The translations under genes and the position numbers were made by a program. The notes under the pieces are model-generated. The model did no database searches, had not been told where the DNA came from, and saw only the letters and a list, made by a program, of their open reading frames with translations. Below, piece by piece: positions 18,970-27,751 of a DNA stretch of 64,000 bases. Source of the stretch: Paucibacter sp963740455 (GTDB lineage Bacteria > Pseudomonadota > Gammaproteobacteria > Burkholderiales > Burkholderiaceae_C); NCBI GenBank assembly GCA_963740455.1, contig CAVUEF010000010.1:1-64000 (forward strand), read 5' to 3'. Numbering within the stretch: position 1 is the stretch's first letter; every line of letters starts with the position of its first letter.

Positions 18970-21075
18970 ATGTCCCAGCCTGACCTGTTTGGCGATGCGC
19001 CCGATGCGGCAAGCCTCCAGGCACGCCGCGCGCAAGCCTTGCGCGAACAGATCGAACATCACGCCCGGCTTTATTACACGCTGGACGCGCCGGTGCTGCC
19101 CGACGCCGAATTCGACAAGCTGTTTCTTGAACTGCAGGAAATCGAGGCTGCGCACCCCGAGCTGGCGACGCCCGATTCGCCCACGCAGCGCGTGATGGGT
19201 CGCGTGCTGGAGGGTTTCGAGCCGGTACGACACGCGGTGCCGATGCTCAGCATCCGCACCGAAACCGACACCCAGGCCAGCGGCGCCGAGAGTTTTGACG
19301 CCCGCGTGCGGCGCGAACTCGAGTTGGGTGAGAACGCCGCGGCGATCGAATATGCGGTCGAGCTCAAATTCGACGGGCTGGCGATGAATCTGCGCTACGA
19401 GCAGGGTGTGCTGGTGCAAGCCGCGACGCGCGGCGACGGCGAGACCGGCGAGGACGTGACGCAGAACATCCGCACCATCGGGCAGATTCCGCTGCGCTTG
19501 AAGGGCTGCCGGGCGGCGGTGCTCGAAGTGCGTGGCGAGGTCTATATGCGGCGCGACGCTTTCGAAGCGCTCAACGAGCGCCAGCGCGAGCTGATCGCTG
19601 CCGGCGCCAAGAGCGAGAAGACCTTCGTGAACCCGCGCAATGCGGCAGCCGGCGCGGTGCGCCAGCTCGACCCTTTGATTGCGGCCAAACGTCCCTTGAG
19701 TTTCTTCGCGTACGGCCTGGGCGAAGTGAAGGGCTGGGAGCTGCCGGCCACGCACAGCGCGGTGCTCGACGCGCTTGAGCAGATGGGCTTGCCGGTGTGC
19801 GAGCACCGCGCCGTGGTGCTGGGTGCGGCGGGCCTGGTGCAGTTCCACCAGCGCATCGCCTTGCTGCGCGACAGCCTGCCCTTCGATATCGACGGCGTCG
19901 TCTACAAGGTCAACAGCATGGCCATGCAGCGCAGGCTCGGCTTTGTGAGCCGCGAGCCGCGCTGGGCGGTGGCGCACAAGTATCCGGCCCAGGAGCAGAT
20001 GACCACGGTATCGGGCATCGACATCCAGGTCGGGCGCACCGGCAAGCTCACGCCGGTGGCAAGACTTGACCCCGTGTTCGTGGGCGGCAGCACGGTATCG
20101 AATGCGACGCTGCACAACGAGGACGAGACGCGCCGCAAGGACGTGCGCGTGGGCGACACGGTGGTGGTGCGCCGCGCCGGCGATGTGATCCCCGAAGTGG
20201 TGAGCGTGGTGTTCGAGAACCGCCCCGCCGATGCCGGCGAGCCGTTCGATCTGTACCGGCGGCTGAACGGCCAATGCCCGGCCTGCGGCAGCGCCATCAC
20301 GCGCGAAGACGGCGAGGTCGACTGGCGTTGCAGCGGCGGCCTGTTCTGCCCGGCGCAGCGCAAGCAGGCGATCCTGCACTTTGCGAGCCGCCGCGCGATG
20401 GACATCGAAGGCCTCGGCGACAAGCTGGTTGATCAACTCGTCGACGCCGGATTGATACGCACGCTGCCCGAGCTCTACACGCTCGGCCTGGCCAAGCTCA
20501 GCGCGCTGGAACGCATGGGTGAGAAGAGCGCGCAAAACCTGATCGACGGTTTGCAAAAATCCAGGCAAACCAGTTTGGGCCGTTTTCTGTTCGCGCTGGG
20601 CATACGCCATGTCGGCGAGACCACCGCCAAGGACCTGGCCAAGCACTTCGGCACGCTCGACAAGTTGATGGACGCCAGCGTCGAGTCTTTGCTCGAGGTC
20701 AGGGACGTCGGGCCGGCGGTGGCGCACAGCGTGCGCACCTTCTTCGATCAGCAGCACAACCGCGAGGTGGTCGAGCAGTTGCGCGCGGCGGGCATCCGTT
20801 GGGACGAACACGGCGGCGCGGCGCTGCACGCCGCGCCCACGCCGCTGAGTGGCAAGACCCTGGTGCTGACCGGCGCGCTGCCGACCTTGTCGCGCGACGC
20901 CGCCAAGGACTTGATCGAGGCCGCGGGCGGCAAGGTGAGCGGCTCGGTGTCGAAGAAAACGCATTTCGTCGTGGCCGGCGCAGATGCTGGCTCCAAGCTC
21001 GACAAAGCCAGGGAGCTCGGCGTGACGGTGCTCGACGAGGCTGGATTGCTGGCCATGCTGCACGGCGCGGAATAA
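18970..21075 (+). CDS. ligA: NAD-dependent DNA ligase
   Basis: Seals nicks in DNA using NAD. The 701-residue protein has the full domain set: domain Ia, adenylation domain with the AMP-accepting Lys133 (ELKFDGLAMN), OB fold (VQVGRTGKLTPVARLDPVFV), a four-Cys zinc finger (CPACGSAI, then C and CPAQRK), HhH repeats (IEGLGDKLVDQLVDAG) and a C-terminal BRCT domain (GKTLVLTGALPTLSRDAAKD). Start ATG 18970; 27 bases after zipA. Confidence 0.97.
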   Translation: MSQPDLFGDAPDAASLQARRAQALREQIEHHARLYYTLDAPVLPDAEFDKLFLELQEIEAAHPELATPDSPTQRVMGRVLEGFEPVRHAVPMLSIRTETDTQASGAESFDARVRRELELGENAAAIEYAVELKFDGLAMNLRYEQGVLVQAATRGDGETGEDVTQNIRTIGQIPLRLKGCRAAVLEVRGEVYMRRDAFEALNERQRELIAAGAKSEKTFVNPRNAAAGAVRQLDPLIAAKRPLSFFAYGLGEVKGWELPATHSAVLDALEQMGLPVCEHRAVVLGAAGLVQFHQRIALLRDSLPFDIDGVVYKVNSMAMQRRLGFVSREPRWAVAHKYPAQEQMTTVSGIDIQVGRTGKLTPVARLDPVFVGGSTVSNATLHNEDETRRKDVRVGDTVVVRRAGDVIPEVVSVVFENRPADAGEPFDLYRRLNGQCPACGSAITREDGEVDWRCSGGLFCPAQRKQAILHFASRRAMDIEGLGDKLVDQLVDAGLIRTLPELYTLGLAKLSALERMGEKSAQNLIDGLQKSRQTSLGRFLFALGIRHVGETTAKDLAKHFGTLDKLMDASVESLLEVRDVGPAVAHSVRTFFDQQHNREVVEQLRAAGIRWDEHGGAALHAAPTPLSGKTLVLTGALPTLSRDAAKDLIEAAGGKVSGSVSKKTHFVVAGADAGSKLDKARELGVTVLDEAGLLAMLHGAE

Positions 21076-21158
21076 GCGCTTCGCGCGGGTCCGGGCGTGG
21101 CCTGCGAACGCCAAGGCTAAGATGAGTTTCATCGCTGGATTCAACAAGGCATGCCCAC

Positions 21159-22325
21159 ATGAACGCCACTGATCACATCGCCCGCTTCCACGCCGACATG
21201 ACGGCCTGGCGCCGCGACATCCACGCCCACCCCGAGCTCGGCTTCGAGGAGACGCGCACCGCCGATGTCGTCGCCGCCAAGCTCGCATCGTTCGGCATCG
21301 CCGTGCATCGCGGTGTCGGCAGGACCGGCGTGGTGGGCGTGCTGCGCTCGGGGTCGGGTGCGCGCACGATGGGCTTGCGCGCCGACATGGATGCGCTGCC
21401 AATGCACGAGGGCAATAGTTTTGAGCATCGCTCGCAATACGCCGGCAAGATGCACGCCTGCGGCCACGACGGCCACACGACGATGCTGCTGGGCGCGGCG
21501 AAATACCTGGCCGAGACGCGCCGCTTCGACGGCACGGTGAACTTCATCTTCCAGCCCGCCGAAGAGGGGCTGGGCGGCGCGCAGGCGATGCTTGCCGACG
21601 GACTGTTCGAGCGCTTTCCGTGCGAGACGATTTTCGGCATGCACAACCGGCCCAGCCTGCCGGTCGGCCACTTTGCGGTGCGCTCCGGCGCAATGATGGC
21701 CGGTGGTGCGTTCTTCGATATTCACGTCACCGGCAGGGGCGGGCACGGCGCGCGCCCCGAAGCGGCGGTCGATCCGGTGATCGTCGCCGCGCATATCGCC
21801 ACCGCCATGCAGACCGTGGTCGCGCGCAACGTGGCACCGGCCGAGACGGCGGTGCTGTCGATCACCCAGATCATCGCGGGCGACGCGTACAACATCATCC
21901 CGCAGACGGCGCGCCTGGGCGGCACGGCGCGCGCGTTCTCGCGCGACGTGATGGCCTTGTTGGAGGTATCGATCAGGCGCGTCGCCAAAGGCGTGGCCGA
22001 GGCGCTGGGCGCCAGCGTCGAAGTGGATTTCCGTGCGTCGTTCGCACCCACCGTCAACGATGCCGAGCAGGCCGAGTTCGCCGCCGCGATCTGCACCGAG
22101 CTGGTCGGCGCGGAACGCGTGCAGCGCAACCCGCGGCCCATCATGGCCTCGGAGGATTTCTCCTTCATGCTCGAGCAGGTGCCGGGCTGCTACATCAATA
22201 TCGGCAATGGCGACGGGCCCAGCGGATGCGAGGTGCACAACCCGGGCTACGACTTCAACGACGACGCGCTGCCGCTCGGTGCGGCGTTCTTCGCACGCGC
22301 GGTCGAGACCAAGCTGAAGGCCTAG
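21159..22325 (+). CDS. M20-family amidohydrolase, hippurate hydrolase-like
   Basis: A 388-residue metal-dependent amidohydrolase of the HipO/ILR1/AbgB group. Metal-binding motifs are HACGHDGHTTMLL and FQPAEEGLGGAQAML; the lid domain carries GRGGHGARPEAAVDPV. The usual M20D start (WRRDIHAHPELGFEE) is present. Substrates in this group are N-acyl amino acids such as hippurate; the exact one cannot be read from sequence. It lies between ligA and a DUF167 gene. Confidence 0.88.
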   Translation: MNATDHIARFHADMTAWRRDIHAHPELGFEETRTADVVAAKLASFGIAVHRGVGRTGVVGVLRSGSGARTMGLRADMDALPMHEGNSFEHRSQYAGKMHACGHDGHTTMLLGAAKYLAETRRFDGTVNFIFQPAEEGLGGAQAMLADGLFERFPCETIFGMHNRPSLPVGHFAVRSGAMMAGGAFFDIHVTGRGGHGARPEAAVDPVIVAAHIATAMQTVVARNVAPAETAVLSITQIIAGDAYNIIPQTARLGGTARAFSRDVMALLEVSIRRVAKGVAEALGASVEVDFRASFAPTVNDAEQAEFAAAICTELVGAERVQRNPRPIMASEDFSFMLEQVPGCYINIGNGDGPSGCEVHNPGYDFNDDALPLGAAFFARAVETKLKA

Positions 22326-22373
22326 GCGCGGCACCGGCCCGCACAGGTCGGCGCATGCCGCTACCATGGCGCC

Positions 22374-22727
22374 ATGCGCCCACGCAACATCACCGGTGAC
22401 TCGTTCTTTGCCTGGGATGGCGACACGCTGGTCGTGAATATCCTGGGCAAGCCCAGCGCCAAGCGCGATGCCATCGGCAAGCCCTTGGGCACGCAGCTCA
22501 AGGTCAGCGTTACGGCCAGCCCGGAAGGCGGGCGTGCCACCGACCATATGCTGCGCTTTCTGGCGCCGCTGTTTGGCGTGGCGGTGGCGCAGATCGAGGT
22601 CGTGTTCGGCCAGACCAATGTGAACAAGCAGTTGCGCATCAAGGCGCCGCAAAAATTGCCGGCGGTGTTTGGCCCCTCACCCCAAGAGTGTGATCTGAGA
22701 TCGCGCAGCCAGGCCGACATCGTCTAA
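22374..22727 (+). CDS. DUF167 (YggU) family protein
   Basis: A 117-residue protein of the small YggU-like family: LVVNILGKPSAKRDAIG, TQLKVSVTASPEGGRAT and the end VFGQTNVNKQLRIKAP match the family, although the usual G-x-x-S-R-x-K is replaced by GQTNVNKQLRIK. The function of this family is not known. A 20-residue C-terminal tail beyond the domain shows no similarity I recognise. Confidence 0.7.
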   Translation: MRPRNITGDSFFAWDGDTLVVNILGKPSAKRDAIGKPLGTQLKVSVTASPEGGRATDHMLRFLAPLFGVAVAQIEVVFGQTNVNKQLRIKAPQKLPAVFGPSPQECDLRSRSQADIV

Positions 22728-22755
22728 GCTGCTGCCATATTTCAGGAGAACCTTG

Positions 22756-23517
22756 ATGCGACCCAATCGCCTGCGCGAACTTGCAGCGGCCAAGCAGACC
22801 GCGCTGGTCGGCTGGATGACGATGGCCAGCCCCTACGCCGCCGAGCTGCTCGGGCATGCCGGCTTCGACGCGGTCTTGATCGATCTCCAGCATGGTCCGT
22901 TTTATCTGGACGCCGCTGTGCCGATGCTGCAGGCGCTTTCGGCCACACCGGCCATGCCGATGGTGCGCTGCTCGGGGAACAACTTCTTCGAGATCGGCAA
23001 GCTGCTCGATGCAGGCGCCTATTCGATCATCTGCCCGCTGATCGAGGACGCCGATGACGCCAGGCGCTTTGTGGGCGCCTGCCGCTATCCGCCGATGGGC
23101 TCCCGGTCGTACGGGCCGACGCGCGGTTTTCTCTATGGTGGGGCCGACTACTTCGAGCAGGCCAATCACACCATCGTGAGCTGGGCGATGATAGAAACGC
23201 CGCAATCGATCCGCGAACTCGGCGCGATCTGCGCGGTCGATGGGCTCGACGGCGTGTTCATCGGCCCGACCGACCTGAGCATTTCGCTTGGCATGAAGCC
23301 GCCGCTGCGATGGCGCGAGGCGCCGGTTGCGGCCGAGATCGCGCGCGTTCTCGACACGGCGCGCGCAGTGGGCAAGATGGCTGGCATTTATTGCACGACG
23401 CCAGAGATGGCGGTCGACATGCGCCGTGCCGGCTTCGACATGATCGTGCTGGCCAATGACGCGGTGATGCTGAACGCCGCCGCAAGACAATGGATCAGCA
23501 CGGCGCGCGAAGGCTGA
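22756..23517 (+). CDS. HpcH/HpaI-type aldolase
   Basis: A class II, metal-dependent pyruvate aldolase-like enzyme of 253 residues, as in 4-hydroxy-2-oxoheptanedioate aldolase. Motifs: VGWMTMASPYAAELLGHAGF, VLIDLQHGPFYLD, YSIICPLIEDADDARRFV, WAMIETPQSIREL (metal-binding Glu) and GLDGVFIGPTDLSISLGM. ATG 22756 has AGGAG eight bases before it; a TTG just upstream is less likely. It precedes the fatty-acid oxidation gene. The natural substrate is uncertain. Confidence 0.88.
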   Translation: MRPNRLRELAAAKQTALVGWMTMASPYAAELLGHAGFDAVLIDLQHGPFYLDAAVPMLQALSATPAMPMVRCSGNNFFEIGKLLDAGAYSIICPLIEDADDARRFVGACRYPPMGSRSYGPTRGFLYGGADYFEQANHTIVSWAMIETPQSIRELGAICAVDGLDGVFIGPTDLSISLGMKPPLRWREAPVAAEIARVLDTARAVGKMAGIYCTTPEMAVDMRRAGFDMIVLANDAVMLNAAARQWISTAREG

Positions 23518-23569
23518 CCGTTCTGCGCCGCAGTTTCCCCTTTCTTGGCTCTCGACCGGACTCGCCACC

Positions 23570-25657
23570 ATGGATGCACTTGCCTACGCCACGCACGGAT
23601 CGACCGCCGTGCTGAGCATGAACAACCCGCCCGTCAACGGCCTCGGACATGCGCTGCGCAGCGCGATGCTGGCCGGGCTCGATAGCGCGCTGGCAGACCC
23701 TGGCGTGCATGCAATCGTGCTGACGGGCGGCGAGCGCATCTTCTCGGGCGGCGCCGATGCGCGCGAGTTCGGCACACCGCAGTCAGGCGCGTCGCCCCAG
23801 TTGTCCGATGTGATCTTGGCTCTTGAGAATTCACCGAAACCGGTGATTGCCGCCATGGCCGGCCACGCGCTGGGTGGCGGTCTGGAGCTGGCACTCGGCT
23901 GCCACTGGCGCGTTGCCAGGAAGGACGCGACGCTGGGCCTGCCCGAGGTGAAGCTGGGCCTGTTGCCGGGTGCCGGCGGCACGCAGCGCCTGCCGCGCGC
24001 GATCGGCCTGGAAGCCGCGTTGAACATGATGGTGTCGGGCGACGCGCAACCGGCGGCAGCGTTCGCGGGCACGGCGCTGGTCGATGAGCTGGTCGACGCT
24101 GACGTGGTGGCCGCAGCGATTGCCTTTGCCGAACGCGTCGTGGCCGAGGCACGCCCGCTGCGCCGCTTGCGCGACGTGAAGATGGATGCTGCCGGGGCCG
24201 ATGCCTATCTGCAATTCGCGCGCAACAGCGTCAGGACGGCCGCGCGCGGCCTGCCTGCGCCGCTGCAATGTGTCGAGTGCGTGGCCGACGCGGTCAAGCT
24301 CCCTTTCGACGAAGGACTCAAGCGCGAGCGCGCTGCCTTCATCGCGCTGATGAACACGCCCGAGTCGCGCGCGCTGCGCCACGTATTTGCCGCCGAGCGC
24401 GCGGCGTCCAAGATTCCGGATCTGCCCGAAGGCACACCCACGCGCGCGATTGCCAAGGTGGGCGTGGTCGGCGCGGGCACGATGGGCGGCGGCATCACGA
24501 TGAACTTCCTGAACATCGGCTTGCCGGTGGTGCTGCTAGAAACCGCGCAGGAGGCGCTCGACCGCGGGCTGTCCACCATCCGGCGCAATTTCGAGAACAG
24601 CGCCAAGAAGGGCAAGCTGACGAGCGAGCAGGTTGAGCAGCGCATGGCGCTGATCACGCCGACGCTCGACTACGCGGGCTTCGCCGATGTGGATCTGGTC
24701 ATCGAAGCCGTGTTCGAGAACATGGAGGTCAAGGAGAAGGTGTTCCGCCAGCTCGACGCGGTGTGCAAGCCCGGATGCATTCTGGCTTCCAACACCTCGT
24801 ATCTCGACATCAACCGCATCGCCGCGTTCACGCAGCGCCCGGGCGATGTGCTGGGGCTGCACTTCTTCAGCCCGGCCAATGTGATGCGCCTGCTCGAAGT
24901 CGTGCGAGGCGCCAAGACTGCGCCCGACGTGCTCGCCACTGCGATGGCGCTGGGCAAGAAAATCAAGAAGATCGCCGTGGTCTCTGGCGTGTGCGACGGC
25001 TTCATCGGCAACCGCATGCTGGCGCGCTACGGCCCGGCGGCCTATGGCCTGATCAACGCCGGCGCGACGCCGCAGCAGGTCGACAAGGCGCTTGAGCGCT
25101 TCGGCTTCGCGATGGGGCCGTTCCGTGTCGGCGATCTGGCAGGACTTGACATCGGCTGGGCCACGCGCAAGCGCAAGGCTCTGGAGGCCGGCGTGCCGCA
25201 CGACCCGGTGGTCGCCGACAAGCTCTGCGAGCTGGGACGCTTCGGCCAGAAGACCGGCGCCGGCTGGTACCGCTACGAGCCCGGCGTGCGCGAGCCGCAG
25301 ACCGATCCGGTGGTCGAGCAGCTGATTGCCGACCATCGCGCCGCCAAGGGTTTCGCACCGCGCAAAGTCAGTGACGACGAGGTCGTCGAGCGCTGCGTCT
25401 ACGCCTTGATCAACGAGGGCGCGCGCATCCTGGCCGAAGGCATCGCGGTGCGTGCCTCCGACATCGATCTGGTCTACCTGAACGGCTACGGTTTCCCGCG
25501 CCAGCGCGGTGGCCCGATGCGCTATGCCGACGAGGTGGGCTTGGCCAATGTCGTGCGCGAGCTGCGGCGCTTTGCCGCCGAGCCCGGCGCCGATGCCAGC
25601 TGGCAGCCCGCGCCGTTGCTGGTCGAGCTGGCCGAGGCCGGCAAGACCTTCAATTGA
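23570..25657 (+). CDS. Bifunctional enoyl-CoA hydratase/3-hydroxyacyl-CoA dehydrogenase
   Basis: A 695-residue beta-oxidation enzyme of the FadB/FadJ group. The N-terminal crotonase domain (1-190) has the oxyanion hole FSGGADAREF and LGLPEVKLGLLPGAGGTQRLPR with its Glu pair region. The NAD domain starts near residue 295 (VGVVGAGTMGGGITMNF), followed by LGLHFFSPANVMRLLEVV with the catalytic His and a duplicated C-terminal dehydrogenase domain. The thiolase partner is not next to it. An alcohol dehydrogenase follows 46 bases later. Confidence 0.9.
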   Translation: MDALAYATHGSTAVLSMNNPPVNGLGHALRSAMLAGLDSALADPGVHAIVLTGGERIFSGGADAREFGTPQSGASPQLSDVILALENSPKPVIAAMAGHALGGGLELALGCHWRVARKDATLGLPEVKLGLLPGAGGTQRLPRAIGLEAALNMMVSGDAQPAAAFAGTALVDELVDADVVAAAIAFAERVVAEARPLRRLRDVKMDAAGADAYLQFARNSVRTAARGLPAPLQCVECVADAVKLPFDEGLKRERAAFIALMNTPESRALRHVFAAERAASKIPDLPEGTPTRAIAKVGVVGAGTMGGGITMNFLNIGLPVVLLETAQEALDRGLSTIRRNFENSAKKGKLTSEQVEQRMALITPTLDYAGFADVDLVIEAVFENMEVKEKVFRQLDAVCKPGCILASNTSYLDINRIAAFTQRPGDVLGLHFFSPANVMRLLEVVRGAKTAPDVLATAMALGKKIKKIAVVSGVCDGFIGNRMLARYGPAAYGLINAGATPQQVDKALERFGFAMGPFRVGDLAGLDIGWATRKRKALEAGVPHDPVVADKLCELGRFGQKTGAGWYRYEPGVREPQTDPVVEQLIADHRAAKGFAPRKVSDDEVVERCVYALINEGARILAEGIAVRASDIDLVYLNGYGFPRQRGGPMRYADEVGLANVVRELRRFAAEPGADASWQPAPLLVELAEAGKTFN

Positions 25658-25703
25658 GCCCTGTCCCCGCCGACGACGCGCAAATTTCAAACAAGGAGCC
25701 CCT

Positions 25704-26816
25704 ATGACACGCCAAGCCAAAGCCGTGATCGCCCGCACGCTGGGCGGACCTGTGACGGTAGAGACGATCCGCGTGCAGCCGCCCAAGCGCGGCGAAGTCA
25801 CCCTGCGCATTGCCGCCTGCGGCGTGTGCCACAGCGACCTCTCGGCGGTGAACGGCACGATCCCGTTCAAGTTGCCTATCGTGCTGGGCCATGAAGGTGC
25901 AGGCAGCGTGGTCGAGGTGGGTGAGGGCGTGACCGAGTTCGCGGTGGGTGACCGCGTCGTCAGCTCCTTTGTCAGCATGTGCGGCCACTGCCGCTACTGC
26001 ACAACAGGCCGCCCGCAACTGTGCGACCAGGCCGCCAAGGCCGGCGCCACGCTGCCCGACGGCACGGTACGCACCTTCGACGCGAGCGGCGCACCGCTGG
26101 GCGTGTTCTCGGGCTGTGGCGTGATGGCCGAGTACGCCACGCTGAATGTGGGCAATGTTGTGAAGGCCGCACCGGACGTGGCGATGGAGTGCTGCGCCTT
26201 GATCAGCTGCGGCGTGATGACAGGCGTGGGCGCTGTGATCAACACCGCCAAGGTGGCGCCGGGCGATGTGACGATTGTCTTCGGCGCGGGCGGCGTGGGG
26301 CTCAACGCCATCCAGGGCTGCGCGTTGGCCGGTGCGGCCATGATTGTCGCAGTCGACATGGTTGATTCGAAGCTGGAGCTGGCGAAGCTGTTCGGTGCCA
26401 CGCACACGGTCAACGCGAACGACGAGAACCTGGTGAAGACGCTCAAGAAACTCACCGGCGGTGGTGCCGACTATGCATTCGAATGTGTGGGTCTGGGCAG
26501 CGTCGTTGCGCAGGCCTATGGCGCGCTGCGCAAGGGCGGTACTGCAGTCGTGGTGGGCGTGGCCGCCGTGCAGGACATGACCAGCATCCGCACCGCAAGC
26601 CTGACCTTCGAAGAAAAGACGCTGACCGGCAGCTATTTCGGCTCGGCCCGTCCGCGCGAGGATTTTCCGCGCCTGATGGCGCTGTACCGGGCGGGCCGGC
26701 TCAAGCTTGACGAGCTGATCACGCATCGCTACCGCGTCGATGAGGCGCCACAAGCGTTCGACGATCTGGCCACCGGTCGCAATGCGCGCGGCATGATCGT
26801 GTTTGACGAGGTCTGA
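25704..26816 (+). CDS. Zinc-dependent alcohol dehydrogenase
   Basis: A medium-chain dehydrogenase of 370 residues. Catalytic zinc ligands sit in CGVCHSDLSAVNG and GHEGAG; the structural zinc loop is CGHCRYCTTGRPQLC. The NAD-binding fold has VFGAGGVGLNAIQG, and VAVDMVDSKLELAKLFGAT suggests NAD. The ATG at 25704 has AAGGAG six bases upstream. It resembles class III and aryl alcohol dehydrogenases; position after the FadB-like gene suggests a role in fatty or aromatic alcohol breakdown, an inference. Confidence 0.88.
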   Translation: MTRQAKAVIARTLGGPVTVETIRVQPPKRGEVTLRIAACGVCHSDLSAVNGTIPFKLPIVLGHEGAGSVVEVGEGVTEFAVGDRVVSSFVSMCGHCRYCTTGRPQLCDQAAKAGATLPDGTVRTFDASGAPLGVFSGCGVMAEYATLNVGNVVKAAPDVAMECCALISCGVMTGVGAVINTAKVAPGDVTIVFGAGGVGLNAIQGCALAGAAMIVAVDMVDSKLELAKLFGATHTVNANDENLVKTLKKLTGGGADYAFECVGLGSVVAQAYGALRKGGTAVVVGVAAVQDMTSIRTASLTFEEKTLTGSYFGSARPREDFPRLMALYRAGRLKLDELITHRYRVDEAPQAFDDLATGRNARGMIVFDEV

Positions 26817-26947
26817 CCTGGCGGCCGCCACCTGTCGCCGGGAGCAACTGCCCGAACGGCGTCGGCAGTTCGGTCCACGCTTTCTGCCAGCGCCCTCGTT
26901 GGTGATCGCCGCATGCTCTGCGAAGCTTCGTGCTGGCGTAAACCCGC

Positions 26948-26964
26948 TGTCGAAAAACTTTACA
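26948..26964 (+). promoter_or_regulatory. Upstream activator-like motif for PEP-CTERM gene 2
   Basis: TGTCGAAAAACTTTACA differs by one base from the motif at 5202-5218. A GTAAA half-site at 26938-26942 mirrors its TTTAC end, but at a shorter distance than in the other copy. It lies about 65 bases upstream of a GG-N10-GC promoter. Confidence 0.6.
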
Positions 26965-27028
26965 AATTCAGGCGCGAACAACACGCCACGACCGCCGCTC
27001 ATCTGTTCTTCCCAGGGTAGCCACAGTT

Positions 27029-27044
27029 TGGCATGCGTATTGCT
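27029..27044 (+). promoter_or_regulatory. Sigma-54 (-24/-12) promoter of PEP-CTERM gene 2
   Basis: TGGCATGCGTATTGCT has GG at 27030-27031 and GC at 27042-27043 with 10 bases between, close to the TGGCAC-N5-TTGCA consensus. The leader to the ATG at 27099 would be about 43 bases. The rest of the 26817-27098 gap shows nothing else I can name. Confidence 0.65.
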
Positions 27045-27098
27045 AGCTGACTGCGGTGAATCTGACAACCTTCCATCCCTTCTGATTTCGAGGTATCC

Positions 27099-27667
27099 AT
27101 GAAACGACTTCTGCTTGCCGTGGCGCTGTGCATCGCCGGCGTGTCTCACGCCAACAATGTGACTGGGTTCAGTGGCAACTACGCTGTGGGGAATTGGACG
27201 AAGAGCCCTGGAACGGGCTCGATCAGCACAGTTGGGGCGCCGGCCTCGATCAGCCTGACCAGTGGCGACGATCGCTGCCAGGAAACACTTCATTCACCAA
27301 CTTCTATATCCAGTTCCTGGTCGATGCCATGGTGAGCTTCAACTGGGTCTACGCAACCTTCGACGCGGACCCCGCGTTCGACCCCTTCGGCTATGAGCTT
27401 GCAAACACCGCGCTCGGTTTGGACCTCGGCTTCGCGCAATTGACGGTCGACGGTGTTGCGCTGAACCAATTCGGCGCGAAGTCGGTCTTCGTCCAAGCCG
27501 GTCAGTACTTCGGTTTCAGCACCTTTTCGGACAATTCGTTCGGCGCTGCCACGACGACGATCAACGGTCTCCAGATCGCCGAGATTCCCGAGCCCGGTAC
27601 GCTGCTACTGCTGGGTCTGGCCCTGGCGGGCGCCGGCAGCGCCGCGCGCCGGCGTCGCGCGGACTGA
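27099..27667 (+). pseudogene. PEP-CTERM sorting-domain protein 2, frameshifted
   Basis: A short secreted protein, about 189 residues when joined. The first frame gives a signal peptide (KRLLLAVALCIAGVSHA) and runs to ISLTSGDD. One base is missing near 27270; the next frame continues LPGNTSFTNFYIQFLVDA and ends with a PEP-CTERM signal: IPEPGTLLLLGLALAGAG then ARRRRAD. As sequenced, the first frame stops at 27335 and would lose the sorting signal. The change may be a sequencing error or a phase-off mutation. It shares promoter design with the PEP-CTERM gene at 5432. Confidence 0.8.
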
Positions 27668-27751
27668 ACCTGTTTGCAGCCAAACCCCTTCGCGATCGAG
27701 CACTTCGTGTGCAGCCTCGAGCGCATCGCTTCTGTCCTTTGGAGTTCACTC

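Noticed and set aside
18121..21402. 1093-residue open frame antisense to zipA and ligA
   Set aside because: Shadow of high-GC third positions; no start signal or domain, and both overlapped genes are clear.
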